Made by a program: the position numbers and the translations under genes. Below the pieces are notes generated by a model that was given only the letters and a program-made list of their open reading frames with translations, was not told where the DNA came from and did not search any database. DNA of 64,000 bases from the NCBI RefSeq assembly GCF_014204945.1, contig NZ_JACHMN010000003.1:868001-932000 (forward strand), in the 5' to 3' direction. Below, piece after piece: positions 23,516 to 31,888 of this stretch (positions within the stretch are counted from its first letter, which is position 1; each line of letters starts with the position of its first letter). The DNA comes from Allocatelliglobosispora scoriae. Its GTDB lineage: Bacteria; Actinomycetota; Actinomycetes; Mycobacteriales; Micromonosporaceae.

Positions 23516-24526
23516 ATGTCCTGGACCCCCGATGTGAGCGTGGTGATCCCGACCTTCGCCCGCCCGGACCTGGTGACCCGTGCCGTCCACAGCGCGCTGG
23601 CGCAGACGCTCGAGCGCATCGAGGTCATCGTCGTGATCGACGGTCCCGACGAGGCGACCCGGGACGCCCTCGCGGCGATCCCCGACCCGCGGCTGCGCGT
23701 GATCGAGCTGGCCACCCAGGCCGGGGCGCCCCACGCCCGCAACGTCGGCGTGACCGCGGCACGCGCCCTGTGGACCGCTCTGCTCGACGACGACGACGAG
23801 TGGCTGCCGACGAAGCTCGCCGTGCAGCGCCGCGTCGCCGACGAGGTCGAGATCGCGCTGCCGATCGTGGCGAGCCGCCTGCTCAACCGGACGCCGCGGG
23901 CCGAGTTCGTCATGCCGCGCCGCATCCCCGCCCCGGGCGAGCCGCTCAGCGAATACCTCACCGTCCGCAAGGGACTCTTCCACGGGGAGGGCTTCATCCA
24001 GACCTCCACGATCATGGCCCCGACGGAGCTGCTGCGCCGCGTACCGTTCACCGTGGGACTGCGCCGCATGCAGGAGCTCGACTGGACCATCCGCGCGCTG
24101 AACCAGCCGGGCGTCGACCTGGTCTTCGCCGACGAGCCGCTCGTCATCTGGCACACCGACGAGAACCGCCCCCGGATCAGCACCGGGGTGAAGTGGGAGC
24201 CGCAGCTCGAGTGGCTGCGGCGCAGCCGACCGCTGCTCACACCCAGGTCCTACGCCGCGATCGCGATGAGCTCCCTCAGCTCGATCGCCGCGCCGACCCG
24301 GAGCCGGCGGGCGTTCTGGCTGATCCTGGGCGAGGCCCGTCGGCACGGCAAGCCCAGCGCCATCGACTACCTCACCTTCCTGCAGATCTGGCTCGTCCCG
24401 CAGTCCCTGCGGCGCGGCCTGCGCGACCTCATCCTCGGTCGCCGCGATGCCGGGCAGGTGGCGACCGCCTACACTCCACCGGTCGAACCTCCGCTCAGCA
24501 GAATCGGTGAAGATGTCCGTCGGTAA
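23516..24526 (+). CDS. GT2 family glycosyltransferase
   Basis: 336 residues. The GT-A fold starts at once: VSVVIPTFARPDLVTRAVHS, the nucleotide-binding VIDGPDE, PHARNVGV, then the DDDDEW metal-binding (DXD-type) motif at about residues 91-96. It transfers a sugar from a nucleotide donor to an unknown acceptor in the cytoplasm. The last 14 bases overlap the GT4 gene, so the two are translationally coupled. Confidence 0.85.
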   Translation: MSWTPDVSVVIPTFARPDLVTRAVHSALAQTLERIEVIVVIDGPDEATRDALAAIPDPRLRVIELATQAGAPHARNVGVTAARALWTALLDDDDEWLPTKLAVQRRVADEVEIALPIVASRLLNRTPRAEFVMPRRIPAPGEPLSEYLTVRKGLFHGEGFIQTSTIMAPTELLRRVPFTVGLRRMQELDWTIRALNQPGVDLVFADEPLVIWHTDENRPRISTGVKWEPQLEWLRRSRPLLTPRSYAAIAMSSLSSIAAPTRSRRAFWLILGEARRHGKPSAIDYLTFLQIWLVPQSLRRGLRDLILGRRDAGQVATAYTPPVEPPLSRIGEDVRR

Positions 24527-25634
24527 GCATGTGGTCATCTGGCGGAGCCTGCTGCTCCCCGGATCCGAGACGTTCATCCGCAACCAGGGGGGCAACCTCA
24601 CCGAGTGGCGACCGACCTACCTCGGTGCCCTGCGGATCCAGTCGCCGCTGACGGCGCGGACCGATGTCATCGCCTACCCGGACGGTCTGCGGGGGAGGGT
24701 CGCCTTCCTGCTGCTGCGGCTCACCGGCGGGTCGCGCCGACTGCGCGGGCTGCTCACGGGGCTGCGGCCGGCCGTCGTGCACGCGCACTTCGCCGGGGAC
24801 GGGTGGCTCATCAGCCGGTCGGCGGTGCGGGCCGGTGCGCCGCTCATCATCACCCTGCACGGGCTGGACGTGACGAAGCAGCCGACGGCGGCGGGCATGC
24901 GGGGCAGCCGCTACCGGCGCAACCTGCGGACCGCTTTCGACCGCGCGACCGTCATCCTCGCCGTCTCCGAGTTCATCCGGGGCCGGGCGATCGCGCTCGG
25001 TGCCGATCCGGCGAAGGTGCGGGTGCACCACACCGGCGTACCGCTCCCGCCCGTGCCGGATCCCGTCGAACCCGCGTCCGACCTGCTCTTCGTCGGCCGC
25101 TTCGTGGAGAAGAAGGGGATCGACGACCTCATCGAGGCGGTCGGCCTGCTCCCGGAGCCCCGCCCGCGCCTCGTGCTCATCGGCGCGGGGCCGCTGGAGG
25201 AGACGATGCGCCGTCGTGCCGAGGCGCTCGGCCTCGACGCCACCTTCCTGGGTTCCCGCGACTCCGCCGAGGTCAGCCGCCGGATGGCCGAGTCGAGGAT
25301 CTTCGTCTCGCCGTCGAAGACCGCCGCCGACGGCGACTCCGAGGGTCTGCCGACGACGATCCTGGAGGCGGCCGGACACGGACTGCCGACGGTCTCGACC
25401 CACCACAGCGGCATCCCCGAGGCGGTGGTGCACGGCGAGACGGGCCTGCTCGGCGCCGAGGGCGACCCGGCGGCGCTCGCCGCCAACATCGCGTTGCTCC
25501 TCGCCGACGAGGAGCTCCGTGCCCGCCTCGGCAAGCAGGCCCGCGCGCACGTCGAGGCCAACTTCGACCTGGCGAAGCAGACCCGCCTGCTGGAGGCTCT
25601 CTACGACACGGTCTCGACGAGCCCCCGGGCATAG
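24513..25634 (+). CDS. GT4 family glycosyltransferase
   Basis: 373 residues; start at ATG 24513 (GGTGAAG just upstream) inside the 3' end of the GT2 gene. The N-terminal GT-B half has VVHAHFAGDG and ITLHGLDVTKQ; the C-terminal half has the donor-binding DLLFVGRFVEKKGIDDL and the EGLPTTILEAAGHGLPTV segment with its E(x7)E motif. A retaining transferase of the WcaL/colanic-acid type, probably in exopolysaccharide or glycolipid synthesis. Its last 34 bases overlap the convergent gene at 25601. Confidence 0.88.
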   Translation: MSVGKHVVIWRSLLLPGSETFIRNQGGNLTEWRPTYLGALRIQSPLTARTDVIAYPDGLRGRVAFLLLRLTGGSRRLRGLLTGLRPAVVHAHFAGDGWLISRSAVRAGAPLIITLHGLDVTKQPTAAGMRGSRYRRNLRTAFDRATVILAVSEFIRGRAIALGADPAKVRVHHTGVPLPPVPDPVEPASDLLFVGRFVEKKGIDDLIEAVGLLPEPRPRLVLIGAGPLEETMRRRAEALGLDATFLGSRDSAEVSRRMAESRIFVSPSKTAADGDSEGLPTTILEAAGHGLPTVSTHHSGIPEAVVHGETGLLGAEGDPAALAANIALLLADEELRARLGKQARAHVEANFDLAKQTRLLEALYDTVSTSPRA

Positions 25635-26101
25635 TTCGTCATCGACCGCTGGTAACGGGGCAGGTGCGCGGCGAGCGCCTGCAACGCCATCGACAGCGCC
25701 TCGCGTTCGCGACCGGCATCGGCGAGGCAGAGCGCGAGGGTGCAGACGACCGCGTCCGACAGCTCGTCGGCGGGGCGGGCCAGCTCCGCCGTGAGCAGCT
25801 CGGTCGCCTCGTCGAGGGCGCCGATGTTGCGCAGCGAGCTCGACATCTGGATCGTGGCGCGCCGCCGCCGATAGGGGTCGAGGCCACCCGCGAGCGCCTG
25901 GCGGTAGAGCGGGACCGCCCGGTCGGAGTGGCCGTGCGAATCCTGTGCGCAGCCCCGCTCGAACGCCGCCAGCGGACTCCCCGCGGGCAGCTCGGTGACG
26001 AGGTCCTCGATCGCGGCGAGGAAGGACTCCTCGTCGTGGTCGTCCAATGTGGCCCACAGACCTGCGGAGCGCTGCTCGTACGCGGAGTCGATCTCGATCA
26101 T
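25601..26101 (-). CDS. Tetratricopeptide repeat protein (TPR_5 type)
   Basis: 166 residues, helical. The pattern YEQRSAGLWATLDDHDEESF, AAIEDLVTELP, AFERGCAQDSHGHSDRAVPL and YRQALAGGLDPYRRRRATI is that of the single-domain TPR proteins common in actinobacteria. Cytosolic, role unknown. It converges on the GT4 gene with a 34-base overlap, leaving no room for a terminator. Confidence 0.8.
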   Translation of the reverse strand: MIEIDSAYEQRSAGLWATLDDHDEESFLAAIEDLVTELPAGSPLAAFERGCAQDSHGHSDRAVPLYRQALAGGLDPYRRRRATIQMSSSLRNIGALDEATELLTAELARPADELSDAVVCTLALCLADAGREREALSMALQALAAHLPRYQRSMTNYARGLVETVS

Positions 26102-26290
26102 GAACCCAACCTACTGCAGGTGCCGGACTCGATGGCCGAAGGGACGAGCGGAGCGGCGCCGGTCCGGCAGAGTGATTGCTGACAGCACCGTGACGGACAC
26201 GGAGTGCGACATTCCCTGCGGTGGGCCGCATAACGTGCCGCATTCAAGGTGTGTCGGCCGGGCGAGGCCGCGCGACGGTGGGGGAGTGCA

Positions 26291-26662
26291 GTGGCCGGTG
26301 TCGACGAGTGCCTGCGCAGGTTGATGGCACTCCAGGGTGTCCTCGGAGCCGGCCTCATCGACTTCCCGACCGGATCCTCCCTCGGCACCGCGGGCCGGGG
26401 ACACGACCGCTCCTATGCCGAGGACGCCGCCGAGATGATCCACGCCACCCTGCGGACGGCGGCCTTCGCCACCGTGGGCGACCCCGGTGCCGTCGAGGAT
26501 GTCGTGATCACAGCGGCGAACGGCTACCACCTGCTCCGGCCGCTGCCCGCCGCCACCGTGGCCCGCGTCGTCATCTACCTGTGGCTCGATCGGACGACGG
26601 GCAACCTGGCCGTGACCCAGCGGCAGCTCACCGCCATCGCCGCCGAATTCTCCGCGAACTGA
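26291..26662 (+). CDS. Roadblock/LC7-like protein, first of operon
   Basis: 123 residues from GTG 26291, preceded by GGGGGAG at five bases. The sequence aligns along its length with the 124-residue protein at 28103: GVLGAGLIDFPTGSSLGT matches GAIGVALVDYTSGMALGT, and VEDVVITAANGYHLLRPL matches IEDILITLKDQYHVIRPL. These are Roadblock-type alpha/beta folds that usually dimerise and regulate a Ras-like GTPase (MglA type). No GTPase is encoded nearby. Cytosolic. Confidence 0.75.
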   Translation: MAGVDECLRRLMALQGVLGAGLIDFPTGSSLGTAGRGHDRSYAEDAAEMIHATLRTAAFATVGDPGAVEDVVITAANGYHLLRPLPAATVARVVIYLWLDRTTGNLAVTQRQLTAIAAEFSAN

Positions 26663-26670
26663 CGGTCGCC

Positions 26671-27618
26671 GTGGCACTCTCACCCGGACCGGTCCTCGTC
26701 CGCGATGCGCTGGAACTGTGGTGCGCCGCCGGTGCCAGCGGTGCGCTGCGCGTTCTCGAGGCGCCCGGCGGGGTCATCCACCTCGTGGGCGGCCGGATCG
26801 CGTACGCCGAATCGCCCGTCACGACGAGCCTCGAACGCCAGCTCGCCGCCACCGGCCGGGTCTCCACCGAGGCGTGGCGGGCCGCCGCCGCGACCGGCCG
26901 GGCGCAGGCGCGGATCGGCGACGAACTCATCGAGGCCGCCCTGGTCAGCCGGCTGGAGCTGGAGGCGCTGGCCGAGATCGCGATTCACGACGCCGCGTTC
27001 TTCCTCCTCGACCTCGTCGCCATGGCGAGGTTCGAACCGGGGGCTCGACACCCGCTCGGCCACCGGCGCCTGCTCGACCTGCGCGCCGTCTGCCAGGAGG
27101 CGGAGCGGCGTCGGCGCCTGCTCGCCGACGCCTGGCCGGACCAGGCGATCGACACGGCGGCGGTGCTGCCGGTCTCCCGGCTGACCGGGCAGGTCGTCGC
27201 GCTCACCGCACTGCAGTGGGAGGTGGTGGCGAACGCCAACCGGCGCCGCAGCCCGATCGACCTGGCCCGCCTGCTCGGCCGGGACACCTTCGGGGTGCTC
27301 CTGGAGGTCCGCCGGATGGCCCGCGCCGGGCTGGTGGAGGCGGGGCGGCAGGGCGGCTCGGCCGCGTCGGAATCGGTCGCGGCGGCCCGTGCCGCAGCAG
27401 CCGTGGCGCAGCAGACCGAGCCGGTCAGGCGAGGTCCCGCTCGCTCCGGCAAGCGCAAGGCTGCGGTCGCGGAGGCACCGACGACGCTCGACCGGCGCAC
27501 CATCCCGCAGCAGCGGCGACCGGTGCCGGTCGAGCAGATCGCCCCGCACGCGTCCGACGAGCACCGGCTCTCCGATCAGGTGCTCACGCGCCTGATCGCA
27601 GGGCTCACCGCGCTGTGA
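26671..27618 (+). CDS. PATAN (DUF4388)-like protein
   Basis: 315 residues from GTG 26671, eight bases after the previous gene. Residues 5-75 match the PATAN pattern: LELWCAAGASGALRVLEAPG, GVIHLVGGRIAYAES, then LERQLAATGRVSTEAW. A winged-helix-like part follows (about 170-225, LTALQWEVVANANRRRSPID, LARLLGRD, VLLEVRRMARAGLVE), then an Ala/Arg-rich unstructured tail. PATAN domains are thought to be interaction modules in signalling. Its stop overlaps an in-frame ATG of the next gene (TGATG). Confidence 0.7.
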   Translation: MALSPGPVLVRDALELWCAAGASGALRVLEAPGGVIHLVGGRIAYAESPVTTSLERQLAATGRVSTEAWRAAAATGRAQARIGDELIEAALVSRLELEALAEIAIHDAAFFLLDLVAMARFEPGARHPLGHRRLLDLRAVCQEAERRRRLLADAWPDQAIDTAAVLPVSRLTGQVVALTALQWEVVANANRRRSPIDLARLLGRDTFGVLLEVRRMARAGLVEAGRQGGSAASESVAAARAAAAVAQQTEPVRRGPARSGKRKAAVAEAPTTLDRRTIPQQRRPVPVEQIAPHASDEHRLSDQVLTRLIAGLTAL

Positions 27619-27665
27619 TGCGCCTGTTCCGCCCTCGCTGGAACCGTCCGAAAAGGAGTGACCCG

Positions 27666-28055
27666 GTGCCTGACAACACTCCCGTGCTCGCCGAGCTGCG
27701 TCGGCTCCGTGAACGGCTGCCCTACATCGCCGGGATCGTCGTCGCCAGCACGGACGGGCTGCTCGTCGCTCATGAGGCGCCCGGGATCGAACCGGAGACC
27801 GTGGCGGCGATGTCCGCCGCGCTGCTCGGGCTGAGCCAGCAGCTCGCGGCCGGGACCGGATCGGGCGACTTCCGGGAGACGGTGACCTCCGCCTCCCACG
27901 GCTATGTCGCCACCTTCGTCGCCGGTGAGTCCGCGCTGCTCACGGTGCTGGCGAAGCCGGAACTGAACGTCGGGCTGCTGCACCACGAGGCTCGGCCGGC
28001 GGCAGCCCGGATCGGTGCGCTGCTCGCCGAACCGAGCGGTGCCCGACGGCCCTGA
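27666..28055 (+). CDS. Roadblock/LC7 domain protein
   Basis: 129 residues from GTG 27666, chosen because AAAAGGAG lies eight bases upstream. An ATG at 27618 that overlaps the previous stop would add 16 basic residues (MRLFRPRWNRPKRSDP) and cannot be excluded. This is the most typical Roadblock protein of the group: LRERLPYIAGIVVASTDGLL, the helix TVAAMSAALLGLSQQLA, and the closing strands YVATFVAGESALLTVLA. Expected to form a homodimer or pair with the other two proteins. Confidence 0.8.
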   Translation: MPDNTPVLAELRRLRERLPYIAGIVVASTDGLLVAHEAPGIEPETVAAMSAALLGLSQQLAAGTGSGDFRETVTSASHGYVATFVAGESALLTVLAKPELNVGLLHHEARPAAARIGALLAEPSGARRP

Positions 28056-28102
28056 TAACGCATCAACCGATCACCCTTCACCGCACAGAAATCGAGGAGA
28101 TC

Positions 28103-28477
28103 ATGCCCGACATGGAAACGTCGCTCAAGGAGTCGATGCAGATCGAGGGCGCCATCGGCGTCGCGCTCGTCGACTACACCAGCGGTATGGCGCTGGGCAC
28201 GCTGGGATCGAGCAAGGACTTCGACCTGACCGTCGCCGCCGCGGGCAACACCGATGTGGTCCGGGCCAAGCTGCGGGCCCTGGAGATGCTCAAGATCAAG
28301 GATTCGATCGAGGACATCCTGATCACCCTGAAGGACCAGTATCACGTGATCAGGCCCCTGACCACGGCGAATACGCAAGGACTGTTCCTCTACCTGGTGC
28401 TGCTGCGCTCGCGGGCCAACCTGGCGATGGCCCGGCACAAGCTGCGGTCGATCGAGGAGAACCTCCAGATGAACTAG
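28103..28477 (+). CDS. Roadblock/LC7-like protein, last of operon
   Basis: 124 residues; ATG with GAGGAG seven bases upstream. Paralogue of the 26291 protein (see there), with IGVALVDYTSGMALGTLGS, the long central helix and LFLYLVLLRSRANLAMARHK. The four genes 26291-28477 run in one direction with small gaps and form an operon. A perfect hairpin 11 bases after the stop ends it. Confidence 0.78.
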   Translation: MPDMETSLKESMQIEGAIGVALVDYTSGMALGTLGSSKDFDLTVAAAGNTDVVRAKLRALEMLKIKDSIEDILITLKDQYHVIRPLTTANTQGLFLYLVLLRSRANLAMARHKLRSIEENLQMN

Positions 28478-28488
28478 GCACACCCGCC

Positions 28489-28525
28489 ACGATCGCCGCA
28501 ACTCTTCAAGAGTTGCGGCGATCGT
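28489..28525. terminator. Perfect 18-bp hairpin between convergent genes
   Basis: Arms ACGATCGCCGCAACTCTT and its complement around a single C. Same family as 5535-5579. It lies between the Roadblock operon and the 3' end of the sigma-partner gene, so it can serve both strands. Confidence 0.8.
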
Positions 28526-28541
28526 CCTTGATCTGGCTCGG

Positions 28542-29312
28542 CTACTGCGTGATCGTCATCCCGGCACTCGTGACCAAGGCGGTGAGCTGCTCGGTCGTGA
28601 AGATCGGCGCGGGCAGGTACGGTCCCCCGGCCGAGTTCGTGGCCACGGCGCTGACGGCCGACCCGTCGGCGAGGTGCACGGTGACCCCGACCTCCTGGAA
28701 CCCGTCGGTCTTCGAGCTGGTCCAGACCGAGAACTGCTCACCGTGCGGTCCGGTCTGCGGCGCACAGGACGACCGGTCCGTCGTGTAGGCGGTGCACGGC
28801 GCGGCGCCCAGACCGGCCTTCGCGCCGTCGAGGGTGAAGCGCACCGACAGGTTCCCCTGTCCCGCGCCGGTGGTGACGAGCGCGAACCCCTCGTACCAGT
28901 CGAGGTCTGGGAGATCGGCGACGCTGCCCGGCGGCAGCACCGCGAGCGCGGGCGGCGCGAGCCCGGGGCGGTAGTTCGGGTCCGTCGCGAACTGCGCGTC
29001 GGGCCGGACCGCCGCCGCCGCGGCCTGCAGGGCTGTCGTGAGCCGGGCCGCGATCTGCGGCGGCGTCTCGGTCGCCGGGGCGGCGCTCGATGAGGGGGCG
29101 CCGACCGGGAGCGGAGCCGGTCCGGTGCCCTGGGCGAGCGCCGAGATCGCGATCGGGGTGATCGCGACGACGGCCGCGAGCCCGGCGACGGCGAAGAGTC
29201 CCCGGCGGCGCCGCTGCCGCTGCCGACCGGCACCGATCGCGGTCTCCCGGGTGATCGACGACGGCGGCTGATCTGCTGATACTTCCTCGAAGATGGTGCG
29301 GATGTCGCTCAT
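28542..29312 (-). CDS. Membrane-anchored partner of SigE-type sigma factor
   Basis: 256 residues; ATG at 29312 overlaps the sigma factor stop (ATGA). Residues 1-39 are cytosolic and end in a basic run (RQRQRRRR), followed by one membrane helix (40-61, GLFAVAGLAAVVAITPIAIS) and an extracytoplasmic domain of about 190 residues after a Pro/Ala/Thr-rich linker, with a Cys pair (APCTAY, SSCAPQ). The position directly after an ECF gene suggests an anti-sigma-like or signal-sensing protein, although no HxxxCxxC zinc motif is present. Confidence 0.7.
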   Translation of the reverse strand: MSDIRTIFEEVSADQPPSSITRETAIGAGRQRQRRRRGLFAVAGLAAVVAITPIAISALAQGTGPAPLPVGAPSSSAAPATETPPQIAARLTTALQAAAAAVRPDAQFATDPNYRPGLAPPALAVLPPGSVADLPDLDWYEGFALVTTGAGQGNLSVRFTLDGAKAGLGAAPCTAYTTDRSSCAPQTGPHGEQFSVWTSSKTDGFQEVGVTVHLADGSAVSAVATNSAGGPYLPAPIFTTEQLTALVTSAGMTITQ

Positions 29313-29827
29313 GCTGCTCCTAGCGCCTGCGCGGATAGGGGATCGGTGAGCAGGCCGCGCAGCGTGTGCAGGCCGCGCGCGCACTGGCTCTTGACGGTCC
29401 CGGTCGAGCACCCCAGCAGGTCGGCGACCTGCTCGACGGACTGGTCCTCCCAGAAGCGGAGCACCAGCACCGCCCGCTGCCGGGGTGGCACCTGTGACAG
29501 GGCGGCGAGCAGCGCGAACCGCTCGTCCGTGCTCGCGGGCGAGTCCGTGACCGGCCGTTCGGGCAGTTCCGAGGTGGTCCGCTCGCGGCGGAACCAGCCC
29601 AGCCTGCGCTCGTCGATGAGCGCCCGCACGACGATGCGCCGCACGTAGGCGTCGATCGACTCGCGGTTGTGCAACCTGGGCCACGCCACATAGAGCTTGG
29701 CGAGCGCGGTCTGCACCGCGTCCTCCGACCGATGCCAGTCCCCGCAGGTGAGGTAGGCGAACCTGACCAGCCCGGGTGCCCGAGCCGTCACGTAGTCGCC
29801 GTAATCCTTTTCCGCGTCAACCTTCAT
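29309..29827 (-). CDS. SigE-family ECF sigma factor (SigE70 type)
   Basis: 172 residues with region 2 (GLVRFAYLTCGDWHRSEDAV, QTALAKLYVAW) and region 4 (LSQVPPRQRAVLVLRFWEDQ, SVEQVADLLGCSTGTVKSQ) only, as in ECF sigma factors. The LTCGDWHRAED-type signature identifies the actinobacterial SigE70 group. It directs RNA polymerase to an unknown promoter set. The overlapping downstream membrane gene is its probable regulator. Confidence 0.88.
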   Translation of the reverse strand: MKVDAEKDYGDYVTARAPGLVRFAYLTCGDWHRSEDAVQTALAKLYVAWPRLHNRESIDAYVRRIVVRALIDERRLGWFRRERTTSELPERPVTDSPASTDERFALLAALSQVPPRQRAVLVLRFWEDQSVEQVADLLGCSTGTVKSQCARGLHTLRGLLTDPLSAQALGAA

Positions 29828-29977
29828 CCAACCCTCCTCGTCTCCCTGTCGGCCCTAGTCACGGGTGCGGGAGCCGTTCGGGTTGCATCGAGGTCCGGCG
29901 GACTCTACCGGGCTTGGCGGCGGACCACTACTGTGGCGTTCCCTGAACATCGACGAGAGACCTCGGAGACCCCGCTG

Positions 29978-30331
29978 ATGAGCTTTCCGCGTTTCCTGAG
30001 CGCACATGAGCAGGCGGTTCTTCGGCGTGCGCTCGCCGCCGACTCCGCCGACGCCGAGCGGCTGCGCGCGCAGATCCCCTTCACGAAGGCGATCGCCGAC
30101 TGCGCCTGCGGCTGTGCCTCGATCGACCTCTGGGTCAAGCGCGCGCCGGGAGTGCTGCCCGCCGCCGCCCCGGCGGTGATCGCCGCCCGGATCCTCGACA
30201 CGGACAACGCGGGGATCCTGGTCTTCGTCGATCCGGACGGGTACCTGTCGCTGCTGGAGATCTTCACCCACGCCGACGAGCCGATCACCCGCTTCCCCGC
30301 GCCGGAACTGGTCGAACCGAAGGCCGCCTAG
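29978..30331 (+). CDS. Small conserved-looking actinobacterial protein, function unknown
   Basis: 117 residues from ATG 29978, with GGAG nine bases upstream. The Cys-rich centre CACGCASIDLWV (three Cys within five residues) followed by an acidic C-terminal half (DTDNAGILVFVDPDGYLSLL) is the main visible feature; the Cys group could bind a metal. No signal peptide. Divergent from the sigma factor; its last four bases overlap the convergent methyltransferase stop. Confidence 0.6.
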   Translation: MSFPRFLSAHEQAVLRRALAADSADAERLRAQIPFTKAIADCACGCASIDLWVKRAPGVLPAAAPAVIAARILDTDNAGILVFVDPDGYLSLLEIFTHADEPITRFPAPELVEPKAA

Positions 30332-31110
30332 GAGTCGCGCCGGGCCAGCCAGAGCTCGGTCGTGACCATCTGCTCCAGCACGCCGCCGCGCTCGTCGATG
30401 ACGGCGGCGAGCGCCGCGTGCAGGGTGGCCCGCTGCTCCTCCGGCAGCAGCCGGTGCGGCGAGAAGGTCGAGAGCAGGGCGAGATAGCGCGCCGTCGGAA
30501 ACGGCACCACGGTCACCAGCAGCTCCTGCGCGACATCGCCGAAGAGCGGTGAACCGCGCAGCTCCTCGGAGTGGAACGCGGCGGGCGGGTGCACGTGGCT
30601 GCCCGGCCGCTCGGCGATCGCGGGTGCGTGCCGCAGATAGACCGCGTTCAACGCCTCGGCGACCTCGTCGTCGGCGAATCCGTGCTGGTGCGCGAAGACC
30701 GCGAGCACCCCGCCCGGCGCGAGCGCGTCGTATGCCAGCCGGGTCCGGCGCTCGCGGTCGACCCAGTGCCACGCGGTGGCGCTCGCGACCAACCCCACCC
30801 CGCCAGCCGGCGGCGCCCACTCCTCGAACCGGCTCACCACGACCGAGACCAGCTCATCGCCGGTGAAGCGCCGCGCCAACACCGCGGCCATCGCCGGGTC
30901 CGGCTCGATGCACGTCATGGGTACGCCGAGCGTGCGCAACGTCGCCGAACCCTTCCCGGTCCCGGCGCCCGCCTCGGCCACCCGCTCCGGCACCCGCCCG
31001 GCATAGGCGGTGATCAGCTCGGCGATCTCCACCGGGTAGCCCAGCCGAACCTCGTCATAGGCCTCGGCGACCTCGCCGAAGACGAGGCTCCGCTCCCGTG
31101 GCGAGGTCAT
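30328..31110 (-). CDS. SAM-dependent methyltransferase
   Basis: 260 residues, class I fold: motif I VAEAGAGTGKGSATL (about 39-53), motif II MTCIEPDPAM, motif IV LVASATAWHWVD, and ALAPGGVLAVFAH after it. The WHWVD signature is typical of a small Methyltransf_11-type group acting on small molecules. Cytosolic. The start overlaps the downstream stop of the hydrolase gene (ATGA), so the two are co-translated. Substrate unknown. Confidence 0.85.
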   Translation of the reverse strand: MTSPRERSLVFGEVAEAYDEVRLGYPVEIAELITAYAGRVPERVAEAGAGTGKGSATLRTLGVPMTCIEPDPAMAAVLARRFTGDELVSVVVSRFEEWAPPAGGVGLVASATAWHWVDRERRTRLAYDALAPGGVLAVFAHQHGFADDEVAEALNAVYLRHAPAIAERPGSHVHPPAAFHSEELRGSPLFGDVAQELLVTVVPFPTARYLALLSTFSPHRLLPEEQRATLHAALAAVIDERGGVLEQMVTTELWLARRDS

Positions 31111-31862
31111 CGTGGCCGGTCGCTGAGGCGTCGGATGAAATCGACGCTGCCGTCGAAGATCCGCTGGGCGTCGTGGTCGAGCGTCGCGACGTGGAAGCTG
31201 TCGGCGAGCACGACCTCGGTCGCATCGGTCGAGGCGGTGTCGCGCAGCACGATCGCGCTGTTGACCGGCTCCACGACGTGGTCGTCGGCGGAGCGGAAGA
31301 GCAGCAGCGGCTGGGCGATGCGGGGCAGGTCGGCGCGGACCACCGCCTGGAAGCGGCGCAGCGACGCGGCGGCCCGCACCGGGGTCCGGTCGTAGGCGCC
31401 CTCGGTCATGCCGGGCTTCTTGATGTCATCGCCGATCGCGGGCACCGACGGGATGACCTTGGCGAGCACGGGCAGCAGCTTCGCGTCCCAGCGCAGCATC
31501 GTCACGGCCGGGTTGACGAGGACCAGCCCGGCCAGCTCGGGATGCTGCTGGGCCAGGCGTAGCGCGAGCGTCCCGCCCATCGACAGGCCGACGGCGTAGA
31601 CCGCGTCGCAGCGCGCGCTCAGGTCGGCGTAGGCGCGGTCGACCTCCGAATACCACTCCTGCCACGTCGTGCGGTTGGCGTCGCGCCAGTGCGTGCCGTG
31701 GCCCGGCAGCAGCGGCATCCGCACCGACCAGCCCTGATCGACGAGGTGCGCGGCCCACGGTCGCATGCTGTGTGGCGACCCGGTGAAGCCGTGGCACACC
31801 ACGACGCCCACGTCGGTGGCGCCGTCGTGGTGCAGGGGAGAGTGATCGATGGCGTTGTCCAT
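31107..31862 (-). CDS. Alpha/beta hydrolase (carboxylesterase/monoacylglycerol lipase type)
   Basis: 251 residues. The fold starts VVVCHGFTGSP (oxyanion HGFTG); the nucleophile elbow is GLSMGG (Ser in VGLSMGGTLALRL), the acid lies in SADDHVVEPVNS and the His in ADSFHVATLDHDA. This order matches the Est30/carboxylesterase family. Start placed at ATG 31862, with GGAGG five bases upstream; an ATG at 31892 that overlaps the ECF42 stop is the alternative. It lies between the sigma factor and the methyltransferase on the same strand, probably one operon. Confidence 0.85.
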   Translation of the reverse strand: MDNAIDHSPLHHDGATDVGVVVCHGFTGSPHSMRPWAAHLVDQGWSVRMPLLPGHGTHWRDANRTTWQEWYSEVDRAYADLSARCDAVYAVGLSMGGTLALRLAQQHPELAGLVLVNPAVTMLRWDAKLLPVLAKVIPSVPAIGDDIKKPGMTEGAYDRTPVRAAASLRRFQAVVRADLPRIAQPLLLFRSADDHVVEPVNSAIVLRDTASTDATEVVLADSFHVATLDHDAQRIFDGSVDFIRRLSDRPR

Positions 31863-31888
31863 GGCAGCCTCCGGGTTGGCGTGTGGCG

